The notes beneath the pieces are model-generated. The model made no database searches. It was not told the origin of the DNA and saw only the letters and a list, made by a program, of their open reading frames with translations. From NCBI RefSeq assembly GCF_022605165.1, contig NC_063071.1, positions 2,108,001 to 2,172,000 on the forward strand: a stretch of DNA of 64,000 bases, written 5' to 3'. The position numbers and the translations under genes are program-made. This document shows positions 23,557 through 36,197 of the stretch, one piece after another. Origin of the DNA: Purpureocillium takamizusanense. Taxonomy: Eukaryota; Ascomycota; Sordariomycetes; Hypocreales; Ophiocordycipitaceae. Numbering within the stretch: position 1 is the first letter of the stretch; each line of letters begins with the position of its first letter.

Positions 23557-24700
23557 GCCCACATACGCCCGCCACCCCCCCCCGCGGGGGGCCGTCTGTT
23601 CCTCCCACCCCCCTCCATGCCTGCCTGCCCGCCTGCTGCTTCCCACAAATCTAGCACCGGCAACCAGAAAGCGCCGTCAGCAGAGTGCTCGGCCATTGTC
23701 CCTGATTCTGCGTAGCGTCGACAGGGCCGGCCGTTGCCAGAGCCTCGATTGCGCCTATTCTTTGGCGAGTGGCGCGCCGCCATCGCGGCTAATCAGCCGT
23801 AAGCAACCACACCTTGTTGAAATCCCGTCAATCAGACCATCTGGAGCCGACAGCCGGAAACCAGCTTCCATTCATTGGCCGACATACGAGCCGACGGGGT
23901 TCTTTCAGAAGCCCTCGACGAACGTCCCAGGAACCAACCCCCCCCCCCCCCTTTCCACCCGTACCCCCGTGCATGTCCGTACAGGGGGGGGCATTGCGGC
24001 GAGAGACGCTACCGAGCTGATCTGGCCCGGCTGGTGACATCAACGGCCTCGCTTTCGGTCCGCATCGTTGCTGGAATAGCTCGCTGGTGGTGACGCCCGT
24101 ACGGCCATCGGACTGCGCTTGCTTGCTTGTGCCGGCCCCCGCCTCTGGCTCCTGCGCGGCTGGTTCTCTTGTCTTTGACTTGGGAGAGGAAGAGGGGCAG
24201 AGAGAGATACCGTAAACCGCTGTCAGTGCCGTACGGTTCCTGGCAAAGCCAAGAGACGCGGTTGATTGAGCCTCAGCTTGATTGTCTGCGAAGTCGGCCG
24301 GGTCCCTCCGTCGGCCCGGAGCCTGCAGACAACCAGGGACAATGAGAGACAAAACCTCATGCCGGCAGTACAAAAACCGCGCTGCACTGCACGCACTGCA
24401 CGACGAGCACCACGCCGTGGCTGGCGGGCCGCTGAGTGTTGCGGCAGTTGCCCCCTACGTACCGAGCCCGAGATTGGGTCAGGGTCTCCCTGAAGATTGC
24501 TGCTGCTCCTCCTGCGTCAGAGGCGATGTCACCCTGGGAGCATCTGCAGCGGTAGCTGAGGCCCGTCCGAAGCCGCCTTTTCTTCAGAGTGGCACAGGCC
24601 GCCGCCCCACGAGCCTGTAGTACTTGTCCTGCTCGTCCTGTCTGCCTGCACTGAACCGAGCTCCTCCCCAACGCCGTAGGTCTACGTAGTTCGTACGTCA

Positions 24701-27700
24701 GAAGGTCGCTTGGTCGGACAGGCATCTCGATCCTTCGGTGGCAGTGGCCAAGAAGAAGTCCTTCCGTCCTTGCATGGCTCCAGGGATGCCACGAGGACAA
24801 ATCGCCTCCCTTCGCCCCGCCCAAATGCAGCAGGAGCAGAGAAGGCCAGGCGAAACACAAGAGAACAACTCCGTTCGTCACTGGCCCCCAACAACAAAGC
24901 CTCCCTCCTCTTGGTCTGTGCGTGACTTGGGCGAGCCCAAATTGAGCTATCCCAGCCCCAAGAGGCCCTTCAGCTGCGGCATCTTTCTTCCTTCTTCCTC
25001 GTGTTTGCCTCGTTTCGCCCCCGTTCATGAGACTACGGTTCGCCGCAGCCATGTGTAATTTAATCGGTCGACGGCGCGTCTCTGCCACCCCGCAGGGTAG
25101 GGCAGGGTTCTCGGGGACAGAAACGACTGGGGCCACAAGAGACGTCGGGACAGATACCACGGCATGGCGAAAGCGTGGGGTGCCGTCCAAGGCTGACGGT
25201 CGCACCGCCGCCGACATGCAACATTCGATGACCTTGGCCCCGCGGAATCCCCAGCGCCAGCCCGCCCGCCCACAGATCGTCATCACGCCGGGGATAGCTT
25301 TCGCGCAAATTGTAGGCGCAGTGCCGCTGCAGGTGATGCCCCTCTGAGATCAAGCAGCGACGATCCCCCGACTGCGACTCAACCTTTATTTTTCCTCTTA
25401 CTCGCCCGTGGTTGGACCGCCTGAAGCCGACGCTGACGACGGCTGTTGCGCAGATCCAACCGAGGGGACCCAGCTAGGCTGGTGAGACCTGGGCAAATCG
25501 CCCTAGCGGCACTTGGATTGGGAAGGTGCCGAGCTGCATGGGGTTTCTGTTCTGCGTCCCCAGACATGTCGAGTCGTGTCTTCTCCGTAAGGTGTGGCGG
25601 CGTCTGGAAGCTGTCCCGTCGTCTCCGATGTGCCCACCCCGCGGCGTGGAGCATTCTTCAACCCCTGCGCCCAGCGGTTGAAGAACTTCCCTACCCCCCT
25701 CCTCGTTGGTTTGGGCACCAGCTCTTTCCTGGCGGTGGACGGCCATATTTGGCTCTGACACTCTGCAAACAAAGCTCTCGGCGAGCGAGTTGCTGCAGAC
25801 GTGCTGCCACGCATGACCCTGTCAAGTCGCCCGCATCCCTCGATATGAGAGGATACCGACAACACGGTTCGTCGTCACCGCCGTCGGTGTTGCCTTTGCT
25901 CATTAATAATGAGAAAGAACCTTTGTTCCGCCAGGTGGTCCTTCAATTGCTGAAGCGGCACGGCGGCGTCGGTGCACCATGGACCAAACAGGAAACCCGT
26001 CTGGCAGCGCCCCCCGATGGTCCCCATGAGCCAGGTTGCTGCGAGTAATTGCCTTCTGTGCGCTTGGCTGTGCCGCTTCACTGGTTCTCTTTGGCGAGTC
26101 CGGCGGGCCGGGCCCCGACATTGCGGAATGGCAAAGTCCCTCATCCCACTGTGCAGTCTGTGTTTTGTTCTTCGTACGGAACCCGTACCGTTCGTCGCCA
26201 TACGCCACCCTCCCCCAGCGTGCCGTTATTACTGGTATATGCAGTCTGCGGAGCAAAACCGCCTGTTGTTGCTTGCGGCAGTGGCCACTTACACCACGGC
26301 GGCGTTCACGTCGTGCTGCTGAGTCGTCGCGTCACAATGTGGCCATCGGCGCATCTAATCAGCCCACCAGCCCGCGATGCTGGGCGTGTGTGTTCCCCGT
26401 TCAGAGTACGGAGTCGACGAGCTAAACTCGTCGACCATGCTCCCACGGCACGCGGGACGTGACATGCAAGCCGCCAGTCTCCCTTCCCCATGGCCGAGTA
26501 ATCTCTGGTGTGTTTGAAGGCTTGACCCATTTCCGCCGCGAGATTTTGGCAAATAGACGCATGACAGATACAGCACCGCACCAAATCCTGCCATCATCAA
26601 TCGGTCGATGCCGGGCCGACTGCAAGGCGTACTGGTGGCTGTCGTGCCGCTGAGCGTGAGATTCGATAGAACAGGTTCGTGGCTTCGGGCCTCGACGCCC
26701 AGATCCGCTGTGCCGCACCAACCGACTGAGGAAGCCTGTAGGGCCCCTTAGGGACCTGGGCAGATGAGCCCCGCGAACCTTCGGCAATAAGCCGGCGTCT
26801 GGAGCCGCCCGAGACAGTCTCTTCAGCGTTGGGGGTTTGTGGAAACCCTGACTACTTTGTGCGGACGACTCGAATCATACAGTATCGCAGCTACCTTTTG
26901 ACAACTGGGTGGGGGCGATTGATAGCTCGCATCTCCCATGATACGGAGATGAGAGCGGATCTCACGAGGCAAAGGAAATCCTGATGCGAAGCGTTGAGAT
27001 GGCGGCGCGGCTAGTCGCCATGGCGCGCCGTGGCCAGCCTTCGAGCCGCCGTGGCACGTTAAACAGGCGCGGGGGGCCATCTTGGGCCTGCGCCTTTTCC
27101 CACTGTCATTTCGACTCACAGTCGACACGAAGAGTTTTGCCGATGGTGGCTTGGATGCCCGCTCTGGTGGTTCGCTAGGCGTCAGGTTCTTGACGGTGCA
27201 TCCGCACGGCACAGAGCTCCAGCTTGTTCTGGAGGTAACGTTCAATGCCCAGAATTCCAATCCCCTGGGCCGGCCATTGCCCAACTCGGACACGGGGCCG
27301 GGCCTGGAGAACATCGCGCTTGTCACATGCCTCTCGGTCGCCCATGGGCTGGTGCACCGGAGACATATTGGCCCATCGATCAAGTGTGTGAGTCCAGATG
27401 CGTTGATGGGCTTTCCTGCGGCCCCATGCGCCCCAAGCCAACCCATCATCAGGTATGTAAGGGAACTGGCCTGCAGAAGTCTGCCGTCGGTGTGGCGGAG
27501 ACGACGATGGGGTGGGAGCGAACCCGTCCACCAACCTTGCGCGCCCGCCCACCAACTGTGCCGATCGACACATTGACAGGCGAGGCATGTGTGCTGAATG
27601 CCGGGCCTAGACCCATTGGAGACTCGCCTGGGCGTCTGAGATGAAGATGTGACATGTCCGGAGCCGGCAGCGAACACTGATCTCCAACAACGACGAGAAG

Positions 27701-30700
27701 ATGCGTGCATAGTCCCCAGACAGCAGGCATCCGTGTCTGCTGCGCTCGCCTCCGCAACACCGCGACAGATCGCCGGGCCAGGTTTCGACATGCGGCATGT
27801 GTCTGCCTACCTGCCCAGGCTGTGTTCGATGCCATGCCGACGAGGGGCGCTTCAGTGACCTCCGCCTGCCCGCTGATTCGTTACCGACGGCTTGTTTCGG
27901 CCCTCATCTTGCGCGCAGCCTTTTCGCTGTGATTACCACAAACGGCTCGAGGCGCATGCAACAGGAGCCCTTCCCTTGTCATCAATCCAATTCCAGCCTC
28001 TGTCACAGGCGGGCGCATGAGCAACGGCGACCGGCCGCTGCTCGGGTGATGTGCTCGTTCGTATTGTGCAGCCTGATGCATATCCTCCGCCTCGGGGCAG
28101 GACAGAAACAGAGCCCACAGCAGCGCTGTCGGCAGACGCGTAGGAAAGCGTCGCGTGAACATTTGCCTTACTTTCTTGACTGCCGAGTGGCCTGTCCATG
28201 CGGCTTCATGCCGCGGCCGAAACCTTCTCTCGACGTCGTCTCGGGCCAAGCCCACCCTCCGGGACCGAGGTGGCCAGTGACGGGAGCGAGGGGATTGGAT
28301 TGCGGTCTACGCAAAAGCCGCCTAGAGCACGTCAGGCATTGGGGCCCGGGGGCGTCCGGTCAGCACCAACACGGCGTGTCCCGAGTGAGCGCCCCTCGCC
28401 GGTTCTCGCGCCCAGCCCGTGCAAGAGACCACGTTACACACGCTTCTCCCCGACGATCCCCGGTACATGGGATCTGGATGTGCACTGGTCGCTTCATGGG
28501 CCTCAGCGTTCGACAGCTTCCCCCTAAAAATAGACTCATTTTCGTGTGACGAGCGATCCGTCAGCCACGTTGTTGGAGATCGCGTCCTCCATGACAATGT
28601 TCGGATTGTCGCAAGCCAGCCGGTTGAGCAACATGGCTTCTGGAGTCTCGACCATAATCGTCGGTCGCTATGCTGCGGGCCAACATGCCATTTCCCCAGA
28701 AGACTTACTTGACTCGGGATTCTGACTTGACGACCTTCCGGATTCCTATCGCGCAATGTCGTCCATGGCGGCTCCCTGCAGTTGCGCATTGGACTGTGTG
28801 CTTCGCCCAACTCTCGTTTAACGAAATGGGACAAAGCCAGTCCCGGCACCTCGTGATTTTACGACAGTCTTCCCTTGCCGATTTGTGGACTTTCTATCAG
28901 CCTGTGCTGGTTCCGCCCTCGGTGTTGCTTGGCTATCATGGCGCCGCCCAATTGGCCGGGACTAATAAACCATGGGTGGCCCGGAGATGGGTCCGTATCG
29001 GGCAACGGATGACCGGGGGGTTTCTGTGGTCTCAGACCGTGGGCCGGCCAAGCCAACGCGTCTGCTCAGCATCGCATCAGTGGGGCTGTTGCTTCGATAG
29101 TCGGGAGCTGAGATGCCCTCGCACCTTTGCCACGGGAGAAAAAAAAGACAGGGGAGAAACGCAAGGAGAGAGACACACGAGGCTGCTCGGCCGAAAAGGC
29201 AGCGGCCAGTCCCATTCCCCTAGCAAGAGCAAGGTCAGCAATCGCCCCGGTGCACCATGGATCCTCATGTGCTTGCTGCCAGCGTCTACTTTCTTCGATA
29301 CTGATACCGCTGCCAACCAATTATTAGTACGGAGTAGTGTCATTTGAATTCTCTCGGGTCGATAGGCGCAGGAGCTGCTGACTCGGCGCCATTTTCATGG
29401 TTCCAACCATTTGTTGGCACAACTGGATGCGCCTCGGCGTACTCTGACGACCCATGTAGTGATGAGTCTGCCAACGTGTGAAAGCGGTCATGAGCAGTTT
29501 CAGGTCGCCCCCGGCCAGACCGAACTGGCCGATCTTATTGTGGCATGCCCAGCCCATTGTTGCGCCCTCGGGACTGCAACGGCAGTCGACTCCCGTGGCG
29601 CTGGAAAAAGTCGGGCACCAGTCGGCATTCTGGCTTTGCCAGAGTCAGGTGGCACTGACGCGAGCCCCAGATTGCCAGGTCCCAAATTTATCCGCCACAT
29701 GCCGTTAGGTGCCGCGGCTTTTAGAGGAGCTTCTTCAGCCACATGGGCCGGGGCTCGGCCCTGGTGGGCCAGTCTGTCATTTCGCAGGTCTCTCTTGATC
29801 CGCTTCCATCTCTCCCCCAAGCGAACTCCGTCGAAGCCTCTTGCCTAGATGCCGACGCTGCATTGCCGGCAGCGCGTGCGAAGACAGTCTTTGTCTGCAT
29901 CCATGCAAGCTGGGAGCCACATCACTGCCGGTTGGAAGGCATGGATGTGTTGTCCCACCCCCACCGGCTCTGGCTTTTCGATAACCGGACCCTTCTGGAG
30001 TGTGTGGGGAGTGGTTGGTCCCATCTGTGCGTCGAGGGACTGTGCGTGTTGCTCACCCCGGGCCCGGCAGGCAGGCCAGGGCCACGCCTGAACCATCCGA
30101 CGGACCTGACGTAACGTGTCGGTAGTCGCCTGAGTCTTGTCGGCTCCAGAGGCACTCGGCCGTCGCATCCGCAGACCTCTTTGCCTCCGATTGGGCTGCC
30201 TGGACAACCCTCCTGCGACACGGTGACCCAATAATGACCTCGTTCCAGCCGGCCGCAGTTCTTGCGATGGCACTTCGCGCAGCTGCCTCGTCGCATTCGC
30301 AGGCCAGCAGCGTAGAAAGCGTCCTGTTCAGATCGACCAAGGGGAGCGCAAGAGCGCCTCCATCATGTCGCCACAGCCAAGACTGGAGTGAGGCAGCCTG
30401 TAAGCAATGTTGCTCCCCACACGCTCGCCGCGGGGTGCAGGGTGCAGCGATGGTGAAGAGGCGCGCCTTGTTTGCCTGTCGGATCCGAGGGCCCCGCGGC
30501 CTCGGATATCTCGAAAATGGTTCCATCTCCCGCTGGAAGGCACTCCACAAAGACCACATTTGTTCGATTTCGTAGGCCTCTTCGCCACGCCAGGCCTTGC
30601 CCCGTGGACCAGGGGTGCCTGGCGGCGGACAATCTATTGGGTTCCAACGTCTAGAGAGGATCCGGCAGCATCCTGGCGGCAAATTCGTCCCCAGAAATGT

Positions 30701-33273
30701 CGCTGCACCAAAGAATAGCCCGCCCAGATCAGTTCAGCAGCCCCCACGTCGTGGCCTGTGACAAGGGGCGCCTCTCACCTTCAGCGAGGGATGGAGGCGC
30801 TGAAGCCACTACCGGGCCCCTGGCGCGTCATCCGCAGCACCTAGCAGTCAGCAGCGTTGTCCCCCGTCCAGGGGCGTCAGATAGTTCGACGCACGCGGCC
30901 CAATCTGGGAGTCTCGAATACGGTAAGCGAGCATGTTGCCGACTCAGGTTGAGCATGGTCAGGGCCTTGTTTGGCTCACCAGAAGCTCCAGGATATCCCG
31001 CAAGAGCCAGCCAGCTGTGTTGAGCAGGTACCGAGCTGTGCACAGGCCACCTCTGAAATCGCCATGCTATCTTCAACTCGAACGCCGTAGTCTCCGGAAT
31101 TGGGACATTCAACGATCTGTCCCGTTCCGAGTCCCGCTCCCTGCAATCGTTGCGTACCCGTCGGTGCTTTGGCCTCTGAGAGGAGGCGTTGACAATTTAC
31201 CACGCTCGCAAAATCCCTTTGAGCGACAACAGCATCAGCCGATTCACCGTCTCTTGCTGCGCCCTGGTGCTGCCCTTTCTGGGTAGGAACCGTCTTCGTT
31301 GCCAGCCGGAGAGGTGCCCCGCCCAACGACCCGGAACCTTTTGCTGCACCGAGGGCATGCTAGGTTTTAACGGTGCGGTGTTGTTGTTGTTGTTGTAGTA
31401 CGTAGTCGTACCACTACTAGCAGTACGTATACTCATCGAACGTATGTATGTGTACGTACGAGGGGCCCCTTGGTCTCTGCAAAGGTACCTAACTGCTTGC
31501 TGGGAAATGTCGTCGAGTAATGGATGTAACAACAGGAGCTGGAACAGGAGAGCGCGCCGTGGTTGAACGCAGCTGCATGGTCGCCGTCCCCCTTCCCTTC
31601 ACCGTGGGCCATTTCGTGTGTCGTGCCCTCCGCTGTGACCTAATCGCTGTGCCGCCTCGCAGGCCACGGTCCGCTGCGAGTGCAACCGTGATCCCAGAGG
31701 GCCGGATGACCTGCCGAACGTATCCTGCTAGCGCTCCGAATACCCTGTCCCCGTGGTCAGACACTTGGACCCTTGTAGCCCTTGCACCCGTGGCCCATGA
31801 CTTCAGTCTTGTCGCAAGAGGCAGGCCACCAGGTACTTTTGGGCCGTCTCACAAGACGCGCGCTCCCGAGGTACTTGGCCAAGCCTCAGGCCAAGTAGTG
31901 TGGGAAGGCCGCCTGGAACTGAATCTAAGGCCAACGTGAACTCTGTGCCTAAATCAGTCGCTGGCGAATCCGCGCCAATTCCGCCCCTTCGATGGCCACA
32001 TCCCCGATCGTCTACTCCTCTTTGCCTGCCGAGTAAGCGCCTCATGAACGCTGCCAGCCATGAAGCACACATTTGCGCGTCAGCAGCCGGCAACTCAGCA
32101 GGCCCCTCACTTGCTCGCACCCGCGGCCCCTAGAAAGCGATAGCCCTAAGGGCTCAAGGCCGAATGGCGCCGGCTCGGCGGCCGCCCAGCACCGTGGCCC
32201 GTTCGCCTCTTGCCGCCATACTCCTGATCGGTGTCCTGGAGCAAAAGTGATAGTTTAGTCCAATCGTCAACGATCGTTTGCTGCCCGCCACCGAATGTCC
32301 ATGGGGCCGCTGTGCGCTCCCGCCCGGCGGCGTATTTCTGCATACATACGACGCCTGTCTCTGGCAGGTTGCGGCGAGTCAGACATCGTTTCGTCAGTCC
32401 TGCGCGCGACTGTCGCGTAGATCTGGCACAGCGAAGCCACCAAGCAGGCGCCGTGCCCTCCCGGGCGAGCTGTCCATGATGGAATGCGTTTGTGCGGCTG
32501 GATAACTAGGTCGAGACACACTTCTTGAGGCTAGCCCCACGCCCCCCTCGTTGGACCTGGTCGTCGCTTCGTCCTTCGCCGACTGGGGTCTCGTCGAACA
32601 CCTCCACTTCCTGGACACCCCTCCCCCCACCATCCGGGAGTGTCTTGTCATCCGTTGTTAAGCCAACACCCACCAAATGGCCGTTGTATCAATCCCACTT
32701 GAAGTCGCCCATTTCGCGTATGCCGTCGCTGCCGACAAGCCACCATCTTTGAAGCGCTTCTAGCGTCCGGATGTCATCTCATGGGGACAGGGGGCGCGCC
32801 ACTGAGGGTAAATGCACGTGTTCTGCAGCCACCAGCGCAGGCGGTACTCGCATACTGCCGGCCGCCCGTCAGATTGCCTTCTGGACCTTGTTGTCATGGG
32901 CCAAGCCCTGCCCAGCGTGTTGGTGCTTTGTACCTGCGGCGTCGTCTTGGATCCTCGGTGTATTTCTCTTCTGGGCCCTTGTTAGTTCACTTACCACCTC
33001 CCTCCCAACTATCCTTCAAAAGCGACGCTTTCCCGACTCCACGACTTTCACACCCTGCTCTGCGATCTTGGAATCTTCCTCTGGTCCGTTTTCCTAGGCC
33101 ATAGACCTTGTGAGTGGGTACTCGACAGCTCTGCGAAGGGAGAGACGACATTCTTCCAAGCCCGAGCTTGAGGGCCTCGCAGCAACATCGACCGCCGTCC
33201 ACCGACGTTTGCGCCGTCTCCCGAGTGGGACATGCCATCTCACCATTCTTGACACAACCTTTTCGCTTTCCCA
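24701..33273. other. Gene-poor interval, right part up to the C6 transcription factor; no gene supported
   Basis: About 8.6 kb of GC-rich unique-looking DNA with fewer simple repeats than the preceding part. The longest frame is a 322-codon ATG-initiated one on minus (26823-27791); another covers 24357-25286 (309 codons, minus). Both have a composition rich in Arg, Ser, Cys and Trp and no recognisable motif. The last 250 nt before 33274 are CT-rich and look like a promoter/leader. Confidence 0.5.
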
Positions 33274-36197
33274 ATGAGTGCCTTAACAAGCCTAGATTCC
33301 CGACAACGCCTGGTACCTCCGGATAGCCCGCCTGAGCTGGCGAGCCCCGGTGCAACATCTATCTCCTCCCGGTCATCACCTTCTACAGAGCAGGCCTGGG
33401 CTTCTCACGCCTCAGCCTCCCTTCCGATGGCCAACTATGACAAGGGGCCGGCTGGCGATGTCTCGGCAGGAGCTGCTGTATCGGAGAAGGGCCAGGATCG
33501 GAGAGATTCAGCGGGCCAGGGTGCTCCGCGCCAGCAGCTTCCGTCCTTGAGCAGCCTCTTTGGACCACCGTCCTCCTTGCGATCGCTTCGCACGCCGACC
33601 GACCGTGACGGCGCCTACCCGTCACACTCTCCTCTCGACAGGCCTCGGGCCTCACCTGGTATTGCCAGCGGCAGTCTCAACTCGTACTTCCCCGCAACTT
33701 CGTCGCCCCCCGTTTCGCAGCCCCGCAGCACCTACGATGTAAGGTATGATGCGGAGAGGCAAGGCTTGCATTCGCTTGCTCGAACGTTTTCCACACCACG
33801 CTCGCCAAACTATCGCGATCATGCGCGTTCCGACGTTGATGGTAGGAAGTGGTCGATCACCCATGACGCGGGCAGACATGAGTACTCCCTGGGATCACGC
33901 GATGTGTCGTTCCGATCTCCTGGCGACCTAGCGCGGGGACACTTTCCTGCATCGAAGGAGTCTGGGCTCGAATTTTCCGAGTCGAGGACCATTCACAGCA
34001 GCTCGAATCCGCCGCCCACTCCGAGCAGCACCGTGACGTCGGAGGGCATGCCATCGAAGGATGGGCTAGGCCCTAAGATCTGGACTGGAACCCATTTTCT
34101 TCCACGTTTCGTCCGAGCGGCAGAAGTGCCAGGCGAGGGCTTGTGCTATTTTTATGACGATGGCAGCCACTGCAAGACGGTTATCGACGGTGAAGCTGTG
34201 AACGCTCACTGGGGAGTGACCAAGGCTGGGAAGCCCCGCAAGAGGTTGGCGATCGCCTGCGTCACCTGCCGAGAAAAGAAGATCAAGTGCGATCCCGACT
34301 ATCCACGATGTGTTCAATGTGAGAAGTTTGGACGAGTCTGCAAGTTCAAGAACGCGTAAGGACAACTCCCGAGCAGCCGCTCCCGGACGTGCGAGGCTGG
34401 AAATGCTGACACAGCGATAGACCGAGGGGTGGACACAACACATCTCCGTCGACACCTCCCGCTGAGCTTGACGATGCGCACAGGCTTAGTGGGCGCTCAC
34501 GGCACCATGACGGAAGGATATCCGAGAGTGAATCCAGCCCCCCTGTATCCCCTCGAGCAGAGAATACTCCGGATGGTGGCTATAACAAGCGCCTTAAGAT
34601 TGGTCCCGAGTCGTACGTCCCGAACGGCGAGCCCCTCATGGCCTCGTCCCGGCCCCTAGATCACTCGAAGGCGGCACCGCAAGCGCTGCATCGGCCTCCT
34701 CCGGAGCTTCTACCGCGAATTCCCGACGAAGTCCTCGCCCGTGCTTGGAGCACGGATCCTTACGGGTCCGATCCCGAATCCATTAGTGCCGTGCTCACTC
34801 AGTTCTTTGGGCAAGTCGACAACACCATGATTATGCGATTCTTCCCTGAGAAGATCTTCCGAACCTGGGTTTGCTGCCCTCCTCGCGAGAAGACTGCCGA
34901 GGACCTAATGGTCCTGTATAGCGTGTTGGCCATTGGTGTCACACTTTCGGGCGGTCCAAAGCACATCGCCTATGAGTACGCACAGGTGGCATACTTTGCA
35001 CAGAAAACGACGACTACTGCGTGTCTACAGCTCGTCCAAAGCCGAATACTTCTCGCGGTGTATCACATCTCGACGTCACGGCCCCGTGAAGCTGCCGAGC
35101 TCATCTCGTCTGCTGCGGCGACGGCAGCGTGTTTGCAGCTCAACCGTGAGCTGGAGAAGCCGAGGGACGAGTTGTTGTCGACCTATCCTTTTGGAATGAA
35201 CGGGATCGGCTACCGCGAGGCTCGACGCCGGACTATGTGGTCGTTATTCATGTTGGAACGGCTGAACACGCTGCTCCCCGATCGTCCGATCATGATACAC
35301 GCCGAGGATATATATGTCCGGTTACCAGTCGATTCTGAGAGCTTTGAGAAGCAGGTTGAGGCCGTAGTGCCAATGTTCGACCCGGACGAGTCGATCGTTT
35401 CCAAGCTTGCAGAAAGGTCGTCGGAGATCACGGGCTATCTTGTCGAGATGTCGCACATTTGGTCCACCTCTCAGGCGGCTATTTCCCGGCTCGCGAGTCG
35501 GACTGCAGCGTCAGAAGCAGACCTGGCTAGGTCCCAAATGATCTTCCGGAGGGCTCGAGAATGGAACAATTCGCTGCCCTCTAGGCTGATGTTTGGCGGC
35601 TCGAATCTAGAGTCGGCAGCATTTTCCGGAAAAGTGGGATCCTTCCTGACCATGCACCTTCTGTATCACCACACGGTGATGGGATTGAACCGTTACCACC
35701 TTGGAGCCGCTCGCCTCCCGGCCGACAGTCGAACCAAATACCTTCAAGAGTGCCGGGAGCATGCCACAGCCATCCTCGACATGACCAACTGTCTCGACCG
35801 CATTCTTCGTGTTCGACCGACGATCTTGAGCACTCCGCCACCCGCCATGTCTATGGCCATAACTGTGGCAGTAGACGTCCTGACGGCGAGCGGTTCCATG
35901 GCGTCTATCAACGAACTGATTCAAAGTATCCGGGTGGCCAAGACTGCTGTCGACAGCATGGCCAAGGTCTGGGAACACTCGCTTGTCGCTAAGGAGGCCA
36001 TCGATCAGAGGTTGCAGAAGTTGACGCAAATCTACCACAACCAGGGCTCGCGGCCGAGCAGCCCGACGGAGGGATATCGGGTGGTGCACAGCGGCGAGGA
36101 GCCTCTCGACCCGAGGCGGCTCGAGTGGCTCATCCCGGAGCCCATTGAGAAACCTTATCCCATGGATATGGACATCGTATATTCCACGCTTGCTTGA
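33274..36197 (+). CDS. Zn2Cys6 transcription factor with fungal-specific regulatory domain
   Basis: Two exons: 33274-34355 and 34421-36197. The 65-nt intron 34356-34420 has GTAAGG donor, CTGAC branch and TAG acceptor, and joins ..KFKNA|PRGGHNTSP. The protein is 952 residues. The first 270 residues are disordered (Ser/Pro). A conserved block (GTHFLPRFVRAAEVPGEG, then CYFYDDGSHCKTVIDGE) leads through TKAGKPRKR into the zinc cluster. The six cysteines are C329, C332, C339, C346, C349 and C356 (spacing 2-6-6-2-6). From about 480 to 900 runs the fungal transcription-factor middle-homology region (PF04082 type: LAIGVTLSGG, ARRRTMWSLFMLERL). A zinc cluster in the middle of the protein, not at its N-terminus, is unusual. 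I cannot assign the orthologue; a link to developmental regulators is possible but unproven. It borders the gene desert, which is its upstream region. Confidence 0.92.

Larger units (their letters stand above)
17001..24700. other. Gene-poor interval, GC-rich and rich in simple repeats; no gene seen
   Basis: About 7.7 kb with many homopolymers, tri- to hexanucleotide runs and short GTAC/TACGTA palindromes. Overlapping open frames occur on both strands throughout (for example 17020-17763 plus, 20596-21333 minus, 23016-23783 minus). They are Arg/Pro/Ala/Gly-rich translations of GC-rich and repeat DNA, carry no recognisable domain, and often mirror each other. Nothing here is supported as a gene from sequence alone. 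Confidence 0.5.

Noticed and set aside
23016..23783. Frames encoding runs of Arg, Asp, Cys or Ala
   Set aside because: They are translations of trinucleotide repeats (GTC, AGC, GGCACC), not genes.
24357..25286. 309-codon minus frame in the desert
   Set aside because: Low-complexity, Arg/Cys/Gly-rich, no motif, no splice context; likely chance in GC-rich DNA.
12000..33000. Degraded transposon or centromeric island as explanation of the desert
   Set aside because: Most of it is GC-rich, I see no transposase, reverse transcriptase or terminal repeats, and RIP-like AT enrichment is absent except for the mild low-GC patch.
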